From positions 1,178,001-1,242,000 of the forward strand of contig NZ_JAHUWZ010000001.1 in assembly GCF_019218755.1 (NCBI RefSeq): a DNA stretch of 64,000 nt. Direction: 5' to 3'. Positions within the stretch are counted from its first letter, which is position 1. Each line of letters opens with the position of its first letter. The notes under the pieces were generated by a model. That model saw nothing but the letters and a program-made list of their open reading frames with translations, did not search any database and was not told the DNA's origin. Made by a program: the position numbers and the translations under genes. This DNA comes from Acidovorax sp. sif1233 (lineage in GTDB: Bacteria; Pseudomonadota; Gammaproteobacteria; Burkholderiales; Burkholderiaceae_C). Positions 52,757 to 61,725 of this stretch are shown piece by piece.

Positions 52757-53428
52757 GTGAATTACCAGTTCCAGTTCGACGCCGTTTTCGCCGCGTGGCC
52801 GCTGCTGCTCAAAGGCACGTGGATCACCGTGCAGCTGTCGCTCACGGCCACGGTGCTGGGGCTGGTGGTGGCCGTGTTCTGCGCCTGGGGCAAGACGGGC
52901 GGGCCGGCGTGGCTGCGGTTCTTGATCAACGCGTACATCGAGGTCATCCGCAACACGCCGTTCATCGTGCAGCTGTTTTTCTTCTTCTTCGCGCTGCCGT
53001 CCATCGGCCTGCGCTGGTCGCCCTACACCGCGGCGCTGACGGCGATGGTGGTCAACCTGGGGGCCTACGCGGCAGAGATCGTGCGGGCGGGCATCGAGTC
53101 CATCCCCAAGGGGCAGATCGAGGCGGGCAAGGCGCTCAACCTGAAGCCCTGGGAGATCTTTCGCTTCGTCATCCTCAAACCCGCGCTCAAGGCCATCTAC
53201 CCCGCGCTCACCAGCCAGTTCATCCTGCTGATGCTCAGCTCGGCCGTGGTGTCGGTGATCTCGGCGGACGACCTGACCTCGGTGGCGGCGAACCTGCAGT
53301 CGCAGACCTTCCGCAGTTTCGAGATCTACATCGTGGTGGCGCTGATCTACCTGGTGCTGGCGCTGTCGTTCTCTGCGCTGTTCAAGCTGATCTACCAGCG
53401 CGCGCTCAACTACCCCGACCGCCGCTAA
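52757..53428 (+). CDS. Polar-amino-acid-type ABC permease, first subunit
   Basis: A 223-residue permease with about five helices. It has the HisM/GlnP-family motifs IEVIRNTPFIVQLFFFFFAL near 52-71 and the EAA loop EAGKALNLKPWEIFRFVILK near 117-136. The start is GTG 52757 (VNYQFQF); no in-frame ATG is available downstream of the operator. First gene after the PtxS operator, 13 bases before the second permease. Likely substrate 2-ketogluconate or another sugar acid (inference from operon). Confidence 0.85.
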   Translation: MNYQFQFDAVFAAWPLLLKGTWITVQLSLTATVLGLVVAVFCAWGKTGGPAWLRFLINAYIEVIRNTPFIVQLFFFFFALPSIGLRWSPYTAALTAMVVNLGAYAAEIVRAGIESIPKGQIEAGKALNLKPWEIFRFVILKPALKAIYPALTSQFILLMLSSAVVSVISADDLTSVAANLQSQTFRSFEIYIVVALIYLVLALSFSALFKLIYQRALNYPDRR

Positions 53429-53441
53429 GGAGACCCGGACC

Positions 53442-54095
53442 ATGCGTACCTTCGGACTCTCCGAATTCCTTTTCATCCTGCAGGCCGCGCAGTGGACGCT
53501 GGCGCTGTCGGCCATTGCCTTCGTCGGCGGCGCCCTGCTGGGCCTGGTGGTGGCGCTGTCGCGCACGTCCGAGAGCGCTGTGGCGCGCAATGCGTCGCGC
53601 GTGTTCATCCAGGTGTTTCAGGGCACGCCGCTGCTGCTGCAGCTGTTTTTGATCTTCTTCGGCGCGCCGGTGCTGGGGCTGGACATCAACCCCTGGGTGG
53701 CGGCGGGCGTGGCGCTGGTGCTCAACAGCGCGGCGTTTCTGGCCGAGATATGGCGCGGCTGCATCGAGGCGGTGCCGCGCGGCCAGTGGGAGGCCGCGCA
53801 GGCCCTGAACCTGAGCTACATCAACCGCATGCGCTTCGTGGTGCTGCCGCAGGCCTTCAAGATCGCGCTGCCGCCCACCGTGGGCTACACGGTGCAAATC
53901 ATCAAGGGCACATCGCTGGCCGCCATCATCGGTTTCACCGAGATCACGCGGGCCGGGCAGATCATCAACAACGCCACCTTCCAGCCGCTGCATGTGTTCA
54001 CCACCGTGGCGGCGCTGTACTTCGTGATCTGCTGGCCGCTGTCGCTGCTGGCCGCGCGCATGGAGCGCAAGCGGGCCCGGGCGCTGGCGCGCTGA
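53442..54095 (+). CDS. Polar-amino-acid-type ABC permease, second subunit
   Basis: A 217-residue permease with about five helices, the motif VFIQVFQGTPLLLQLFLIFF near 49-68 and EAA loop EAAQALNLSYINRMRFVVLP near 111-130. It forms the membrane channel with the preceding subunit. A GGAG ribosome site precedes ATG 53442. Confidence 0.87.
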   Translation: MRTFGLSEFLFILQAAQWTLALSAIAFVGGALLGLVVALSRTSESAVARNASRVFIQVFQGTPLLLQLFLIFFGAPVLGLDINPWVAAGVALVLNSAAFLAEIWRGCIEAVPRGQWEAAQALNLSYINRMRFVVLPQAFKIALPPTVGYTVQIIKGTSLAAIIGFTEITRAGQIINNATFQPLHVFTTVAALYFVICWPLSLLAARMERKRARALAR

Positions 54096-54180
54096 CGGCA
54101 TCGCCGCCAACACCAACAGCGTCTTCGTTCATTCATTGCTTTTTTATCTCTCGTTCATAACCACTACCTGGAGACATGCC

Positions 54181-54987
54181 ATGACCTTTTCCCTGCACCG
54201 CCGCACCGTCACCACCGCCTTGGCCGCACTGGGCCTGGGCGCCGCGCTCACGGCTTTTGCGCCGCTGGCCTCGGCACAGTCCGTGGCCGACATCAAGAAG
54301 AAGGGCGAGCTCACCATCGGCATGCTGGTGGACTTCCCGCCTTACGGCACGACCAACGCGCAGAACCAGCCCGACGGCTACGACGCCGACGTGGCCAAGC
54401 TGCTGGCCAAGGAGCTGGGCGTCAAAGCCAACATCGTGCCCGTCACCGGCCCCAACCGCATTCCGTTTTTGCTGACCAACAAGGTCGACGTGCTGGTGGC
54501 GTCGCTCGCCATCACGCCCGAGCGCGCCAAGCAGGTGCAGTTCTCGCAACCCTATGCGGCCGCCACCATCGTGCTGTACGGCAAGACGGGCAGCGCCATC
54601 AAGAGCGCGGCGGACCTGAAGGGCGTTCGCGTGGGCGTGGCCCGTGCCAGCACGCAGGATGTGGCCGTGACCAAGGCCGCGCCCGAGGGCACCGAAATCC
54701 GCCGCTTCGACGACGACGCATCGGCCATGCAGGCACTGATCTCCGGCCAGGTCGATGCCATCGGCTGCTCGGTCACCGTGGCCGCGCAGATCGCCAAGCG
54801 CGTGCCCGCCAACACCTTCGAGAACAAATTCAACCTGCTGCAGCAGGCCATGGGCATTGCCCTGCGCCCCGGCCAGGACGAGTTGACCAAGGCGGTGAAC
54901 GACTTCGTGGCGCGCAACACGGCCAACGGCGAGTTGAACAAGCTGTATCAGAAGTGGCTGGGCGCGGATCTGCCCAAGCTGCAATAA
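54181..54987 (+). CDS. ABC substrate-binding protein with altered ligand site
   Basis: A 268-residue periplasmic protein of the polar-amino-acid (SBP_bac_3) family. The signal peptide ends near ASAQ-S (residue 32-34). The carboxylate-binding Arg is kept (Arg115 in ITPERAKQVQFSQPY). The Asp that holds the ligand alpha-amino group in HisJ and GlnH, five residues after the DA pair, is Ser197 here (VDAIGCSVTVAAQ). This argues for a ligand that has a carboxylate but no amino group, as expected for 2-ketogluconate. GGAGACATGCC precedes ATG 54181. Confidence 0.87.
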   Translation: MTFSLHRRTVTTALAALGLGAALTAFAPLASAQSVADIKKKGELTIGMLVDFPPYGTTNAQNQPDGYDADVAKLLAKELGVKANIVPVTGPNRIPFLLTNKVDVLVASLAITPERAKQVQFSQPYAAATIVLYGKTGSAIKSAADLKGVRVGVARASTQDVAVTKAAPEGTEIRRFDDDASAMQALISGQVDAIGCSVTVAAQIAKRVPANTFENKFNLLQQAMGIALRPGQDELTKAVNDFVARNTANGELNKLYQKWLGADLPKLQ

Positions 54988-55035
54988 CCCATATCGCTTG
55001 AGCGTGAACCCCAGCCACCCCAGGAGCCTTTGACA

Positions 55036-55824
55036 ATGACGGACGCAGTCACGACGACGAAGACCACCGCCGGTGCACCCCCCATCATCACGATGGAGGG
55101 GGTCAACAAGTGGTACGACAGCTTTCAGGTGCTGACCGACATCGACCTGTCGGTGCGGGCCGGCGAGCGCATCGTGATCTGCGGGCCGTCGGGCTCGGGC
55201 AAGTCCACGCTGATCCGCTGCATCAACCGGCTGGAGACGGTGCAAAAGGGTCGCATCGTGGTTGACGGCATTGAGCTGACCGCTGGCGGCAAGAATGTGG
55301 ACGCCGTGCGTGCCGAGGTGGGCATGGTGTTCCAGCAGTTCAACCTGTTTCCGCACCTCACCATCCTGGAGAACTGCACGCTGGCGCCCATGCGCTCGCG
55401 CGGCATGGGCAAGGCGGAAGCGGAAGAGGTCGCCATGAAATACCTCACGCGGGTGCGCATCCCCGAGCAGGCGCACAAGCACCCCAGCCAGTTGTCGGGC
55501 GGGCAGCAGCAGCGCGTGGCCATTGCGCGCGCGCTGTGCATGGCCCCCAAGGTGATGCTGTTCGACGAACCCACGTCGGCGCTGGACCCGGAGATGGTCA
55601 AGGAAGTGCTGGACACCATGATCGGCCTGGCCGAGGACGGCATGACCATGCTGTGCGTGACGCACGAGATGGGCTTTGCGCGCAGCGTGGCCGACCGCGT
55701 GATCTTCATGGCCGACGGCAAGATCCTGGAGCAGGCGCCGCCCGCGCAGTTCTTCGGCCAGCCGCAGCATGAGAAGACGCGTCAGTTCCTCGGCCAGATC
55801 CTGAGCTCCCACCACGCGCACTGA
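55036..55824 (+). CDS. Polar-amino-acid-type ABC ATPase
   Basis: A 262-residue ATPase of the GlnQ/HisP family with Walker [11 protein letters not shown] near 53-62, Q-loop [12 protein letters not shown], signature [15 protein letters not shown], Walker [16 protein letters not shown] and H-loop VTHEM. The first 25 residues are a Thr-rich extension. ATG 55036 is used; the preceding TTG is less likely. It is followed 56 bases later by kguE. Confidence 0.9.
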   Translation: MTDAVTTTKTTAGAPPIITMEGVNKWYDSFQVLTDIDLSVRAGERIVICGPSGSGKSTLIRCINRLETVQKGRIVVDGIELTAGGKNVDAVRAEVGMVFQQFNLFPHLTILENCTLAPMRSRGMGKAEAEEVAMKYLTRVRIPEQAHKHPSQLSGGQQQRVAIARALCMAPKVMLFDEPTSALDPEMVKEVLDTMIGLAEDGMTMLCVTHEMGFARSVADRVIFMADGKILEQAPPAQFFGQPQHEKTRQFLGQILSSHHAH

Positions 55825-55880
55825 GGCCGTGGTGGCCGCACGTTGACGAAAGCCCGGCTGACGGGCTTGAAAGAACATCC

Positions 55881-56633
55881 ATGAAGGTATTGATCTCCCT
55901 GTCCTCCTTCGGCGCGGCCGAAACGGGACGCCACGGCCAGCTGTGGTGCACCGACCTGGCCCGCCAGGCGGGCGCCGACGGCGTGGAAGTGCGCGGCGAG
56001 CTGCTGCGCGACGCGGCCACCGAGCTGCCCGCGCTGGCGGGCCTGGCCGCGGTGTACTCCAGTCCCGAGGGCCTGTGGACCGTGCAGGGCCAGTTGGACG
56101 AAGCCGCCCTGCAGCGCGGCATTCATGCATCGCAGGTGCTGCACGCGCCGCGCCTGAAGATGTCCATCGGCGGCTTTGGCGCGCGGTCCGAGGCGTCGCT
56201 GCAGCGCCTCAAGGCGCTGCTGGCCGCCACCCCGCAGGTGGAACTGGTGATCGAAAACGACCAGACCGCCACCGCAGGCACGCTCGCCGCCCTGCAGGCA
56301 TTCTTTGCCGCGCAGGCGCAGGCGCAGGCCGGGCTCGACCTGGGCATGACCTTCGATATGGGCAACTGGCACTGGCAGGGCGAATGCCCGCTGCAGGCCG
56401 CGCAGGCCCTGGCGCCCCATGTGCGCTACGTGCACTGCAAGGGCGTGCAGCGCCTGCCGGCCAAGTGGATCGCGGTGCCGCTGGCGGAGTCGGTGGCGCC
56501 CTGGCGCGCCGTGCTGCGCGCGCTGCCCGCCGATGTGCCGCATGCCATCGAGTACCCGCTGGTGGGCGACGACCTGGTGGCCGTTACGCGCGGGCAGGTG
56601 GACTTCATCCGTGCGGTGCGAGGTGCTGCATGA
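55881..56633 (+). CDS. kguE: TIM-barrel epimerase KguE-like
   Basis: A 250-residue protein of the sugar-phosphate isomerase/epimerase (AP_endonuc_2) fold. It has ADGVEVRGELLRDA near residues 32-45, LVIENDQTATAG with a metal-type Glu, MTFDMGNWHWQGE near 153-165, and VRYVHCKGV with a late His. In Pseudomonas the first gene of the kgu operon, kguE, encodes this fold and precedes kguK. The exact reaction of KguE is not settled. It overlaps kguK by four bases. Confidence 0.75.
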   Translation: MKVLISLSSFGAAETGRHGQLWCTDLARQAGADGVEVRGELLRDAATELPALAGLAAVYSSPEGLWTVQGQLDEAALQRGIHASQVLHAPRLKMSIGGFGARSEASLQRLKALLAATPQVELVIENDQTATAGTLAALQAFFAAQAQAQAGLDLGMTFDMGNWHWQGECPLQAAQALAPHVRYVHCKGVQRLPAKWIAVPLAESVAPWRAVLRALPADVPHAIEYPLVGDDLVAVTRGQVDFIRAVRGAA

Positions 56634-57601
56634 GCGACGCTGTTTCCAGATCCGGCGGCACCGCATTCGATGTGGCCCTGTTCGGCGAAGCCATGCTGCT
56701 GCTGGTGGCCAACGAGCCCGGCCCGCTGGAGAACGCCACGGGGTTTCACAAGCGCACCGCGGGGGCCGAGACCAATGTGGCCATCGGCCTGGCGCGCCTG
56801 GGCCTGAAGGTGGGCTGGGCCAGTCGCCTGGGCACCGACTCCATGGGCCGCGCGCTGCTGGCCGCCATGCGCGGCGAGGGCATCGACTGCTCGCACGTGG
56901 TGTGCGATGCCACCCAGCGCACGGGCTTTCAGTTCAAGGAGCGCGTGACCGACGGGCGCGACCCGCAGGTCGAATACCACCGCAAGGGCTCGGCCGCCAG
57001 CCAGATGGGCCCGGCCGATGTGGACGAACCCTGGCTGCGGTCCGCGCGCCACCTGCACGCCACGGGCGTGTTCGCGGCCATCTCGGACACCAGCCTGCAG
57101 GCAGCCATCCGCACGCTCGAGGTCGCGCGCGCCGCGGGCCGCACCATCTCGTTCGACCCCAACCTGCGCCCCACGCTCTGGGCATCGCCCGAGGCCATGC
57201 GCCACTGGATCAACACCCTGGCCGGCTATGCCGACTGGGTGCTGCCGGGCCTGGAAGAGGGCGTGTTCCTGACCGGCGAAACCACGCCCGAAGGCGTGGC
57301 GCGCTTCTACCGCGAGCGCGGCGCGAGGCTGGTGGTCGTGAAGCTCGGGCCCGAGGGCGCCTACTACGACAGCGACATGGCCGGCACCGGCCGCGTGCCC
57401 GGCGTGCCCGTGGCCCAGGTGGTGGACACCGTGGGCGCGGGCGATGGCTTTGCGGTGGGCATCATCAGCGCACTGCTCGAAGGCTTACCCGTGCCCGCCG
57501 CCGTGCGCCGCGGCGCCTGGATTGGCGCGCGGGCGGTGCAGGTGCTGGGCGACACCGAAGGGCTGCCCACGCGGGCTCAGTTGCAGGAGGCAGGCCTGTG
57601 A
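56630..57601 (+). CDS. kguK: 2-ketogluconate kinase KguK-like (PfkB family)
   Basis: A 323-residue sugar kinase of the PfkB/ribokinase family. It has the N-terminal motif KRTAGAETNVAIGLARLGL near residue 39, and VDTVGAGDGFAVGIISAL near 261-278 with the catalytic Asp in GAGD. Alone it would be called 2-keto-3-deoxygluconate kinase (KdgK). The operon order kguE-kguK-kguD and the PtxS site favour 2-ketogluconate as substrate, giving 2-keto-6-phosphogluconate. ATG 56630 overlaps the kguE stop. Confidence 0.78.
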   Translation: MSDAVSRSGGTAFDVALFGEAMLLLVANEPGPLENATGFHKRTAGAETNVAIGLARLGLKVGWASRLGTDSMGRALLAAMRGEGIDCSHVVCDATQRTGFQFKERVTDGRDPQVEYHRKGSAASQMGPADVDEPWLRSARHLHATGVFAAISDTSLQAAIRTLEVARAAGRTISFDPNLRPTLWASPEAMRHWINTLAGYADWVLPGLEEGVFLTGETTPEGVARFYRERGARLVVVKLGPEGAYYDSDMAGTGRVPGVPVAQVVDTVGAGDGFAVGIISALLEGLPVPAAVRRGAWIGARAVQVLGDTEGLPTRAQLQEAGL

Positions 57602-58617
57602 GCGCGTCTGCTTCGGTGGTGGAGCGCAAGCCTGAGCGCAAGAAGGTGCTGGTCTTTCGTGAACTGCCGCCCGACCAGCTGGCACGCCTGCAGGCCCTGC
57701 ACGACGTGACGGTGGCCAACCCGCGCAAGCCCGAAGAGCGTGCCCTGTTCGACTCGGCGCTCGGCCAGGCGCAGGGGCTGATCGGGTCGAGCTACCCCGT
57801 CGATGCCGCGCTGCTGGCGCGGGCGCCCCGGCTGGAAGTGGTCTCCAGCGTGTCGGTGGGCGTGGACAACTACGCCCTTGATGCGCTGCAGGCACGCGGC
57901 ATCGTGCTGTGCCACACGCCCGGCGTGCTGGACGAAACCGTGGCCGACACCGTGTTCGCCCTGCTCATGGCCACCAGCCGCCGCGTGGTGGAGCTGGCGC
58001 AGCTGGTGCGCGAGGGACGCTGGACCAGGAACATCGGCGAAGACCTGTTCGGCAGCGATGTGCATGGCAAGACGCTGGGGCTGCTGGGCTTTGGCCGCAT
58101 CGGCCAGGCCATCGCGCGCCGTGCGGCGCTGGGCTTTGGCATGCCCGTGGTCTACCACGCGCGCCGGCCGGTGGACCTGGCCGCCACGGCGCCTGAACTG
58201 GTGGGCAAGGCTGCGCACGTGCCGCTGGCCGAGCTGCTGGCGCGGTCCGACTTTGTGGTGGCCATGCTGCCGCTGTCTGGCAGCACGCGGGGCTTGGTCA
58301 ACGCCGACGTCTTTGCCGCCATGAAGCCCGGCGCCATCTTCATCAACGGCGGGCGCGGCGCCACGGTGGTGGAGCAGGACCTGCTGCACGCGCTCGACCA
58401 CGGCACGCTGCGCGCGGCGGGCCTGGATGTGTTTGCCACCGAGCCGCTGCCGCTCGACTCGCCCCTGCGCACCCACCCGCGCGTGACGCCGCTGCCGCAC
58501 ATCGGCTCGGCCACGCACGGCACGCGCCACGCCATGGCGCTGCTTGCCACCACCAGCTTGCTGCAGGCGCTGGCCGGTGAGCGGCCCGCCGCCGTGTATA
58601 ACGCCGCGCAAGCATGA
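57598..58617 (+). CDS. kguD: 2-ketogluconate-6-phosphate reductase KguD-like (2-hydroxyacid dehydrogenase)
   Basis: A 339-residue D-2-hydroxyacid dehydrogenase. The nucleotide motif is LGLLGFGRIGQAIARRAAL near 156-174. The catalytic Arg is in NGGRGATVVEQ, Glu in DVFATEPLP, and His in LPHIGSATHG near 301-310. Relatives reduce glyoxylate, hydroxypyruvate or 2-ketogluconate (GhrB). In this operon it should reduce 2-keto-6-phosphogluconate to 6-phosphogluconate. Start GTG 57598 overlaps the kinase stop (GTGA). Confidence 0.8.
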   Translation: MSASASVVERKPERKKVLVFRELPPDQLARLQALHDVTVANPRKPEERALFDSALGQAQGLIGSSYPVDAALLARAPRLEVVSSVSVGVDNYALDALQARGIVLCHTPGVLDETVADTVFALLMATSRRVVELAQLVREGRWTRNIGEDLFGSDVHGKTLGLLGFGRIGQAIARRAALGFGMPVVYHARRPVDLAATAPELVGKAAHVPLAELLARSDFVVAMLPLSGSTRGLVNADVFAAMKPGAIFINGGRGATVVEQDLLHALDHGTLRAAGLDVFATEPLPLDSPLRTHPRVTPLPHIGSATHGTRHAMALLATTSLLQALAGERPAAVYNAAQA

Positions 58618-59672
58618 CCTCACCGACACCCGCACCATCGACCACGCCCCGCGCCCGCCCCACCATCGCCGATGTGGCGGCCGAGGCCGGCGTGTCCAAG
58701 GCCACGGTGTCTCGGTACTTCAACCACCGCGAGCGCCTGCTCAGCCCCGACATCGCCGCGCGCGTCGAGGCCGCCATCGCCAAGCTGGCCTATGTGCCCA
58801 GTCCCATGGCCCAGGCGCTCAGCCACGGCCGCTCGCGCCTCATCGGGCTGGTGGTGGCCGACATCACCAATCCGTATTCGGTGGCCGTGCTGCGCGGCGC
58901 CGAAAAGGCGTGCCAGGAGGCGGGCTACCTGGTGATGCTGTTCAACCTGGGCAACGACCGCGAGCGCGAGCGCGCCGCCATCGATGCGCTGGCGAGCTAC
59001 CAGGTGGACGGCTTCATCCTCAACACGCTGGGGCAGGGCGAGGGGCTGGCCGACGTGACCACCCTGCACGGCAAGCCCGCGGTGCTGGTGGATCGCCGCC
59101 ATGCGGGCCTGGCGGCGGATTTCGTGGCGCTCGACAACGAAGCCGCCATGCGCGACACCTGCGCGCACCTGGTGCAGCAAGGCTGGCAGGACCTGCTCTA
59201 TGTCACGCAGCCGCTGCAGGGTGTGAGTTCGCGCCTGGAGCGCACGGCGGCCTTTCGCGCCTGCGTGGCGGCCCAGGGCAGGAATGTGCGCGGCGATGTG
59301 CTGGAGATCGATGCGCAGCAGGAGGGCGAGGACGCGCTGGCCCAGGCGCTGGCGGCCTTTCGCCAGCGTGCGGGGCGGGGCGCGCGCTGCGCGGTGGTCG
59401 CAGGCAATTCCGTGGTCACGCTGCGCGTGGCGGCCTCGGTGTCGCGCCTGGGCTGGACCTTCGGGCTGGAGGTGGGCTTCGTGGGCTTCGACGACCCGGA
59501 ATGGGCACCGTTGATCCGGCCGGGCCTGAGCACCGTGGCGCAGCCCACCGATGCCATCGGCCAGCGCGCGGCCCGGTGCCTGCTGGAGCGCATCGGCGGC
59601 CTGCAGGGCCCGGTGCGCGAAAACCTGTTGCCCGGCACGCTCATCGTGCGCGGGTCGTCGCTGGGCACCTGA
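58614..59672 (+). CDS. ptxS: LacI-family repressor PtxS-like
   Basis: A 352-residue LacI/GalR-type regulator. The helix-turn-helix is TIADVAAEAGVSKATVSRYF near residues 16-35, with the hinge helix PSPMAQALSHGRSRLIG near 61-77. A periplasmic-binding-like effector domain follows (DGFILNTLGQ, VGFDDPEWAPLIRPGLSTV). It is the last gene of the operon and overlaps kguD by four bases. The perfect PtxS operator at 52708 supports the name. The effector is expected to be 2-ketogluconate. Confidence 0.8.
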   Translation: MTSPTPAPSTTPRARPTIADVAAEAGVSKATVSRYFNHRERLLSPDIAARVEAAIAKLAYVPSPMAQALSHGRSRLIGLVVADITNPYSVAVLRGAEKACQEAGYLVMLFNLGNDRERERAAIDALASYQVDGFILNTLGQGEGLADVTTLHGKPAVLVDRRHAGLAADFVALDNEAAMRDTCAHLVQQGWQDLLYVTQPLQGVSSRLERTAAFRACVAAQGRNVRGDVLEIDAQQEGEDALAQALAAFRQRAGRGARCAVVAGNSVVTLRVAASVSRLGWTFGLEVGFVGFDDPEWAPLIRPGLSTVAQPTDAIGQRAARCLLERIGGLQGPVRENLLPGTLIVRGSSLGT

Positions 59673-59775
59673 CCCCGAAGGGCGTGCGCACAGGCGCTGC
59701 GGTATGCTGTGCGGCCGCCGCCCGGCATCCCACCGGGCCTTCCGCCTCCACGCTGTTTTTTGCAGGTGCGCCCCC

Positions 59776-60483
59776 TTGCCGACCCCCTCCCTGGACATCC
59801 CCCGCATCCGCGCCGTCACCATCGACCTGGACGACACGCTGTGGCCCATCTGGCCCACCATCGAGCGCGCCGAAGCCGTGCTGCTGCAGTGGATGGCCGA
59901 GCATGCGCCCGCCACCGCGCGCCTGTTCCAGAGCACCGAGGCGCTGCGCGCCATCCGCAACCAGATGGTGAACCTGCGGCCCGACCTGCAGCACGACCTG
60001 AGCGCGCTGCGCCGCGAATCCATCCGCCTGGCGCTGACCCAGGCGGGCGATGACGGCGCGCTGGCCGAGCCCGCGTTCGACCTGTTTTTTGCCGAACGCC
60101 AGCGCGTGGCGCTGTTCGACGATGCGCACGATGCGCTGGCCTTCCTGTCGTCGCGCTACCCGGTGGTGGCGGTGTCCAACGGCAACGCCGACATCCACAA
60201 GGTGGGCATCGGCCACTACTTCAAGGACAGCCTGAGCGCATCGGTGCTGGGCGTGGCCAAGCCCGATGCCCGCATCTTCCAGGCGGCCGCCCAGGCGCTG
60301 CAGGTGCCGCCGCACGCGGTGCTGCATGTGGGCGACGATGCCACGCTGGACGCCCGGGGCGCCATGGAGGCCGGCATGCAGGCGGTGTGGCTGAATCCCG
60401 CCGAGGCCGCCTGGCCCTACGACACCCCGCCGCATGCCACCGTGAGCAATCTCACGGAGCTGTGCCGGCTGCTGACGGCGTAG
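59776..60483 (+). CDS. HAD-family hydrolase (YigB/UbiF-like phosphatase)
   Basis: A 235-residue HAD phosphatase. Motif I is VTIDLDDTLWP near 15-25, with nucleophile and acid Asp in DLDDT. Motif II is VAVSNGNADIHKVGI near 130-144, with Lys in GVAKPDARIF and motif IV VLHVGDDATLDARGAMEAGM near 182-201. The alpha-helical C1 cap is present. Relatives dephosphorylate flavin precursors or other small metabolites; the substrate is not known. The start is TTG 59776, since no ATG or GTG lies in frame near the family start. Confidence 0.8.
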   Translation: MPTPSLDIPRIRAVTIDLDDTLWPIWPTIERAEAVLLQWMAEHAPATARLFQSTEALRAIRNQMVNLRPDLQHDLSALRRESIRLALTQAGDDGALAEPAFDLFFAERQRVALFDDAHDALAFLSSRYPVVAVSNGNADIHKVGIGHYFKDSLSASVLGVAKPDARIFQAAAQALQVPPHAVLHVGDDATLDARGAMEAGMQAVWLNPAEAAWPYDTPPHATVSNLTELCRLLTA

Positions 60484-60595
60484 CCCGCGCGCTCCACGCT
60501 ATCCGGGGGCAATTTCTTGTCCCAGGTCAAGGGCCCGGCACGCCGCGGTGTGTGCCGGCTTGATCCCGGTCACCGATCCGGCCACACTGCAGGCC

Positions 60596-61441
60596 ATGCC
60601 GAGAAACCCTCCCGCCTTGCCCGCCATCCGCACCATCGGCCTCATGCAGCCCATGACCTGGCTCGTCCTGGCCTGGCGCGACATGGCCCGCGCGGGCTGG
60701 ATCAGCTTTGCCCACGGCCTGGCCCTGGCGCTTTTTGGCGCGACGATCTTCGCGGTGGCCCACCACAGGTTCTGGCTGCTGGCCGGGGCACTGTCGGGCT
60801 TTCTGGTGATAGCCCCGGTGCTGGCCACCAGCCTGTATGCGCTGAGCCGCGCGCTGGAGCGTGGCGAGCCCGCGAACCTGGGCGTGGTGCTCAAGACCTG
60901 GCTGAACTGGCAGGACAGCCACGTCAACAAATGGGGCAACGACTACTGGTGCATGGTGCAGTTCGGCGCCCTGCTGGCGCTGGCGGCCACGGGCTGGGTC
61001 ATGACGTCGGCGGCGCTCATCACGCTGCTGGCGCCCGTGCCCATCCAGACGCCCCTGGATTTCCTGCGCCATGTGGTACTGGCCCGCGAGGGCTGGCTGT
61101 TCGAGATCTGGCTGGCGCTGGGCAGCCTCATGGCGGCGCCGATCTTCGCCTCCAGCGTGGTGGCCATGCCCCTGCTGCTGGACCGGCGCGCCACCTTGCT
61201 GCAGGCCGTGCTCACCAGCTGGCAGGCGGTGATCGGCAACCCGTTGCCGATGGCGTTCTGGGCGGCGCTGATCCTGGGCTTCACGCTGCTGGGCCTGGGC
61301 TCGCTGCTGCTGGGGCTGATCGCCGTCATGCCCATGCTGGGCCACGCGAGCTGGCATGCCTACCGGGATCTGGTCGATGCCTCCAGCCTGCCCGGGCGGG
61401 GGGCGGCAGCGCCCACGCAGAACCGCGGGGTGGCGCCGTGA
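60596..61441 (+). CDS. DUF2189 integral membrane protein
   Basis: A 281-residue protein with about six helices. It carries the DUF2189 elements WLVLAWRDMARAGWISFAHG near 22-41, FLVIAPVLATSLYALSRALE near 71-90 and FASSVVAMPLLLDRR near 178-192. Family function is unknown; weak likeness to cytochrome oxidase subunits has been noted. It overlaps the following small membrane gene by four bases. Confidence 0.8.
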   Translation: MPRNPPALPAIRTIGLMQPMTWLVLAWRDMARAGWISFAHGLALALFGATIFAVAHHRFWLLAGALSGFLVIAPVLATSLYALSRALERGEPANLGVVLKTWLNWQDSHVNKWGNDYWCMVQFGALLALAATGWVMTSAALITLLAPVPIQTPLDFLRHVVLAREGWLFEIWLALGSLMAAPIFASSVVAMPLLLDRRATLLQAVLTSWQAVIGNPLPMAFWAALILGFTLLGLGSLLLGLIAVMPMLGHASWHAYRDLVDASSLPGRGAAAPTQNRGVAP

Positions 61442-61650
61442 TCTTCGGTTTCACCGAGGCGCAGATCTCGGGCTTCTTCCTCACCTATGGCGTGGGTGCG
61501 TTCATCCTGTACATGCTGTTCATCATCGGCCAGCTCGCGTGGGAGTCCAAGGCCGGCCGGTTTGGCACCTTCGTGCTGTTCCTGGGCCTGGGCGTGGGCT
61601 TCCTCGGGTTCCTGGCGAAGGTCGTGATCCAGTGGTGGCTGGAGCGGTAA
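61438..61650 (+). CDS. DUF2788 small membrane protein
   Basis: A 70-residue protein with two membrane helices (about 10-31 and 43-64). The sequence FGFTEAQISGFFLTYGVGAF and the end AKVVIQWWLER match the DUF2788 family. Start GTG 61438 overlaps the preceding stop (GTGA), so it is translated together with the DUF2189 protein and may be its partner. Confidence 0.75.
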   Translation: MIFGFTEAQISGFFLTYGVGAFILYMLFIIGQLAWESKAGRFGTFVLFLGLGVGFLGFLAKVVIQWWLER

Positions 61651-61725
61651 GGCCGCAGCGCATCGGCGCCGTGACACGGCCGCAGTGAGGTAAGGTGATG
61701 GACCGATCTACCGACCGCCTCGCCC

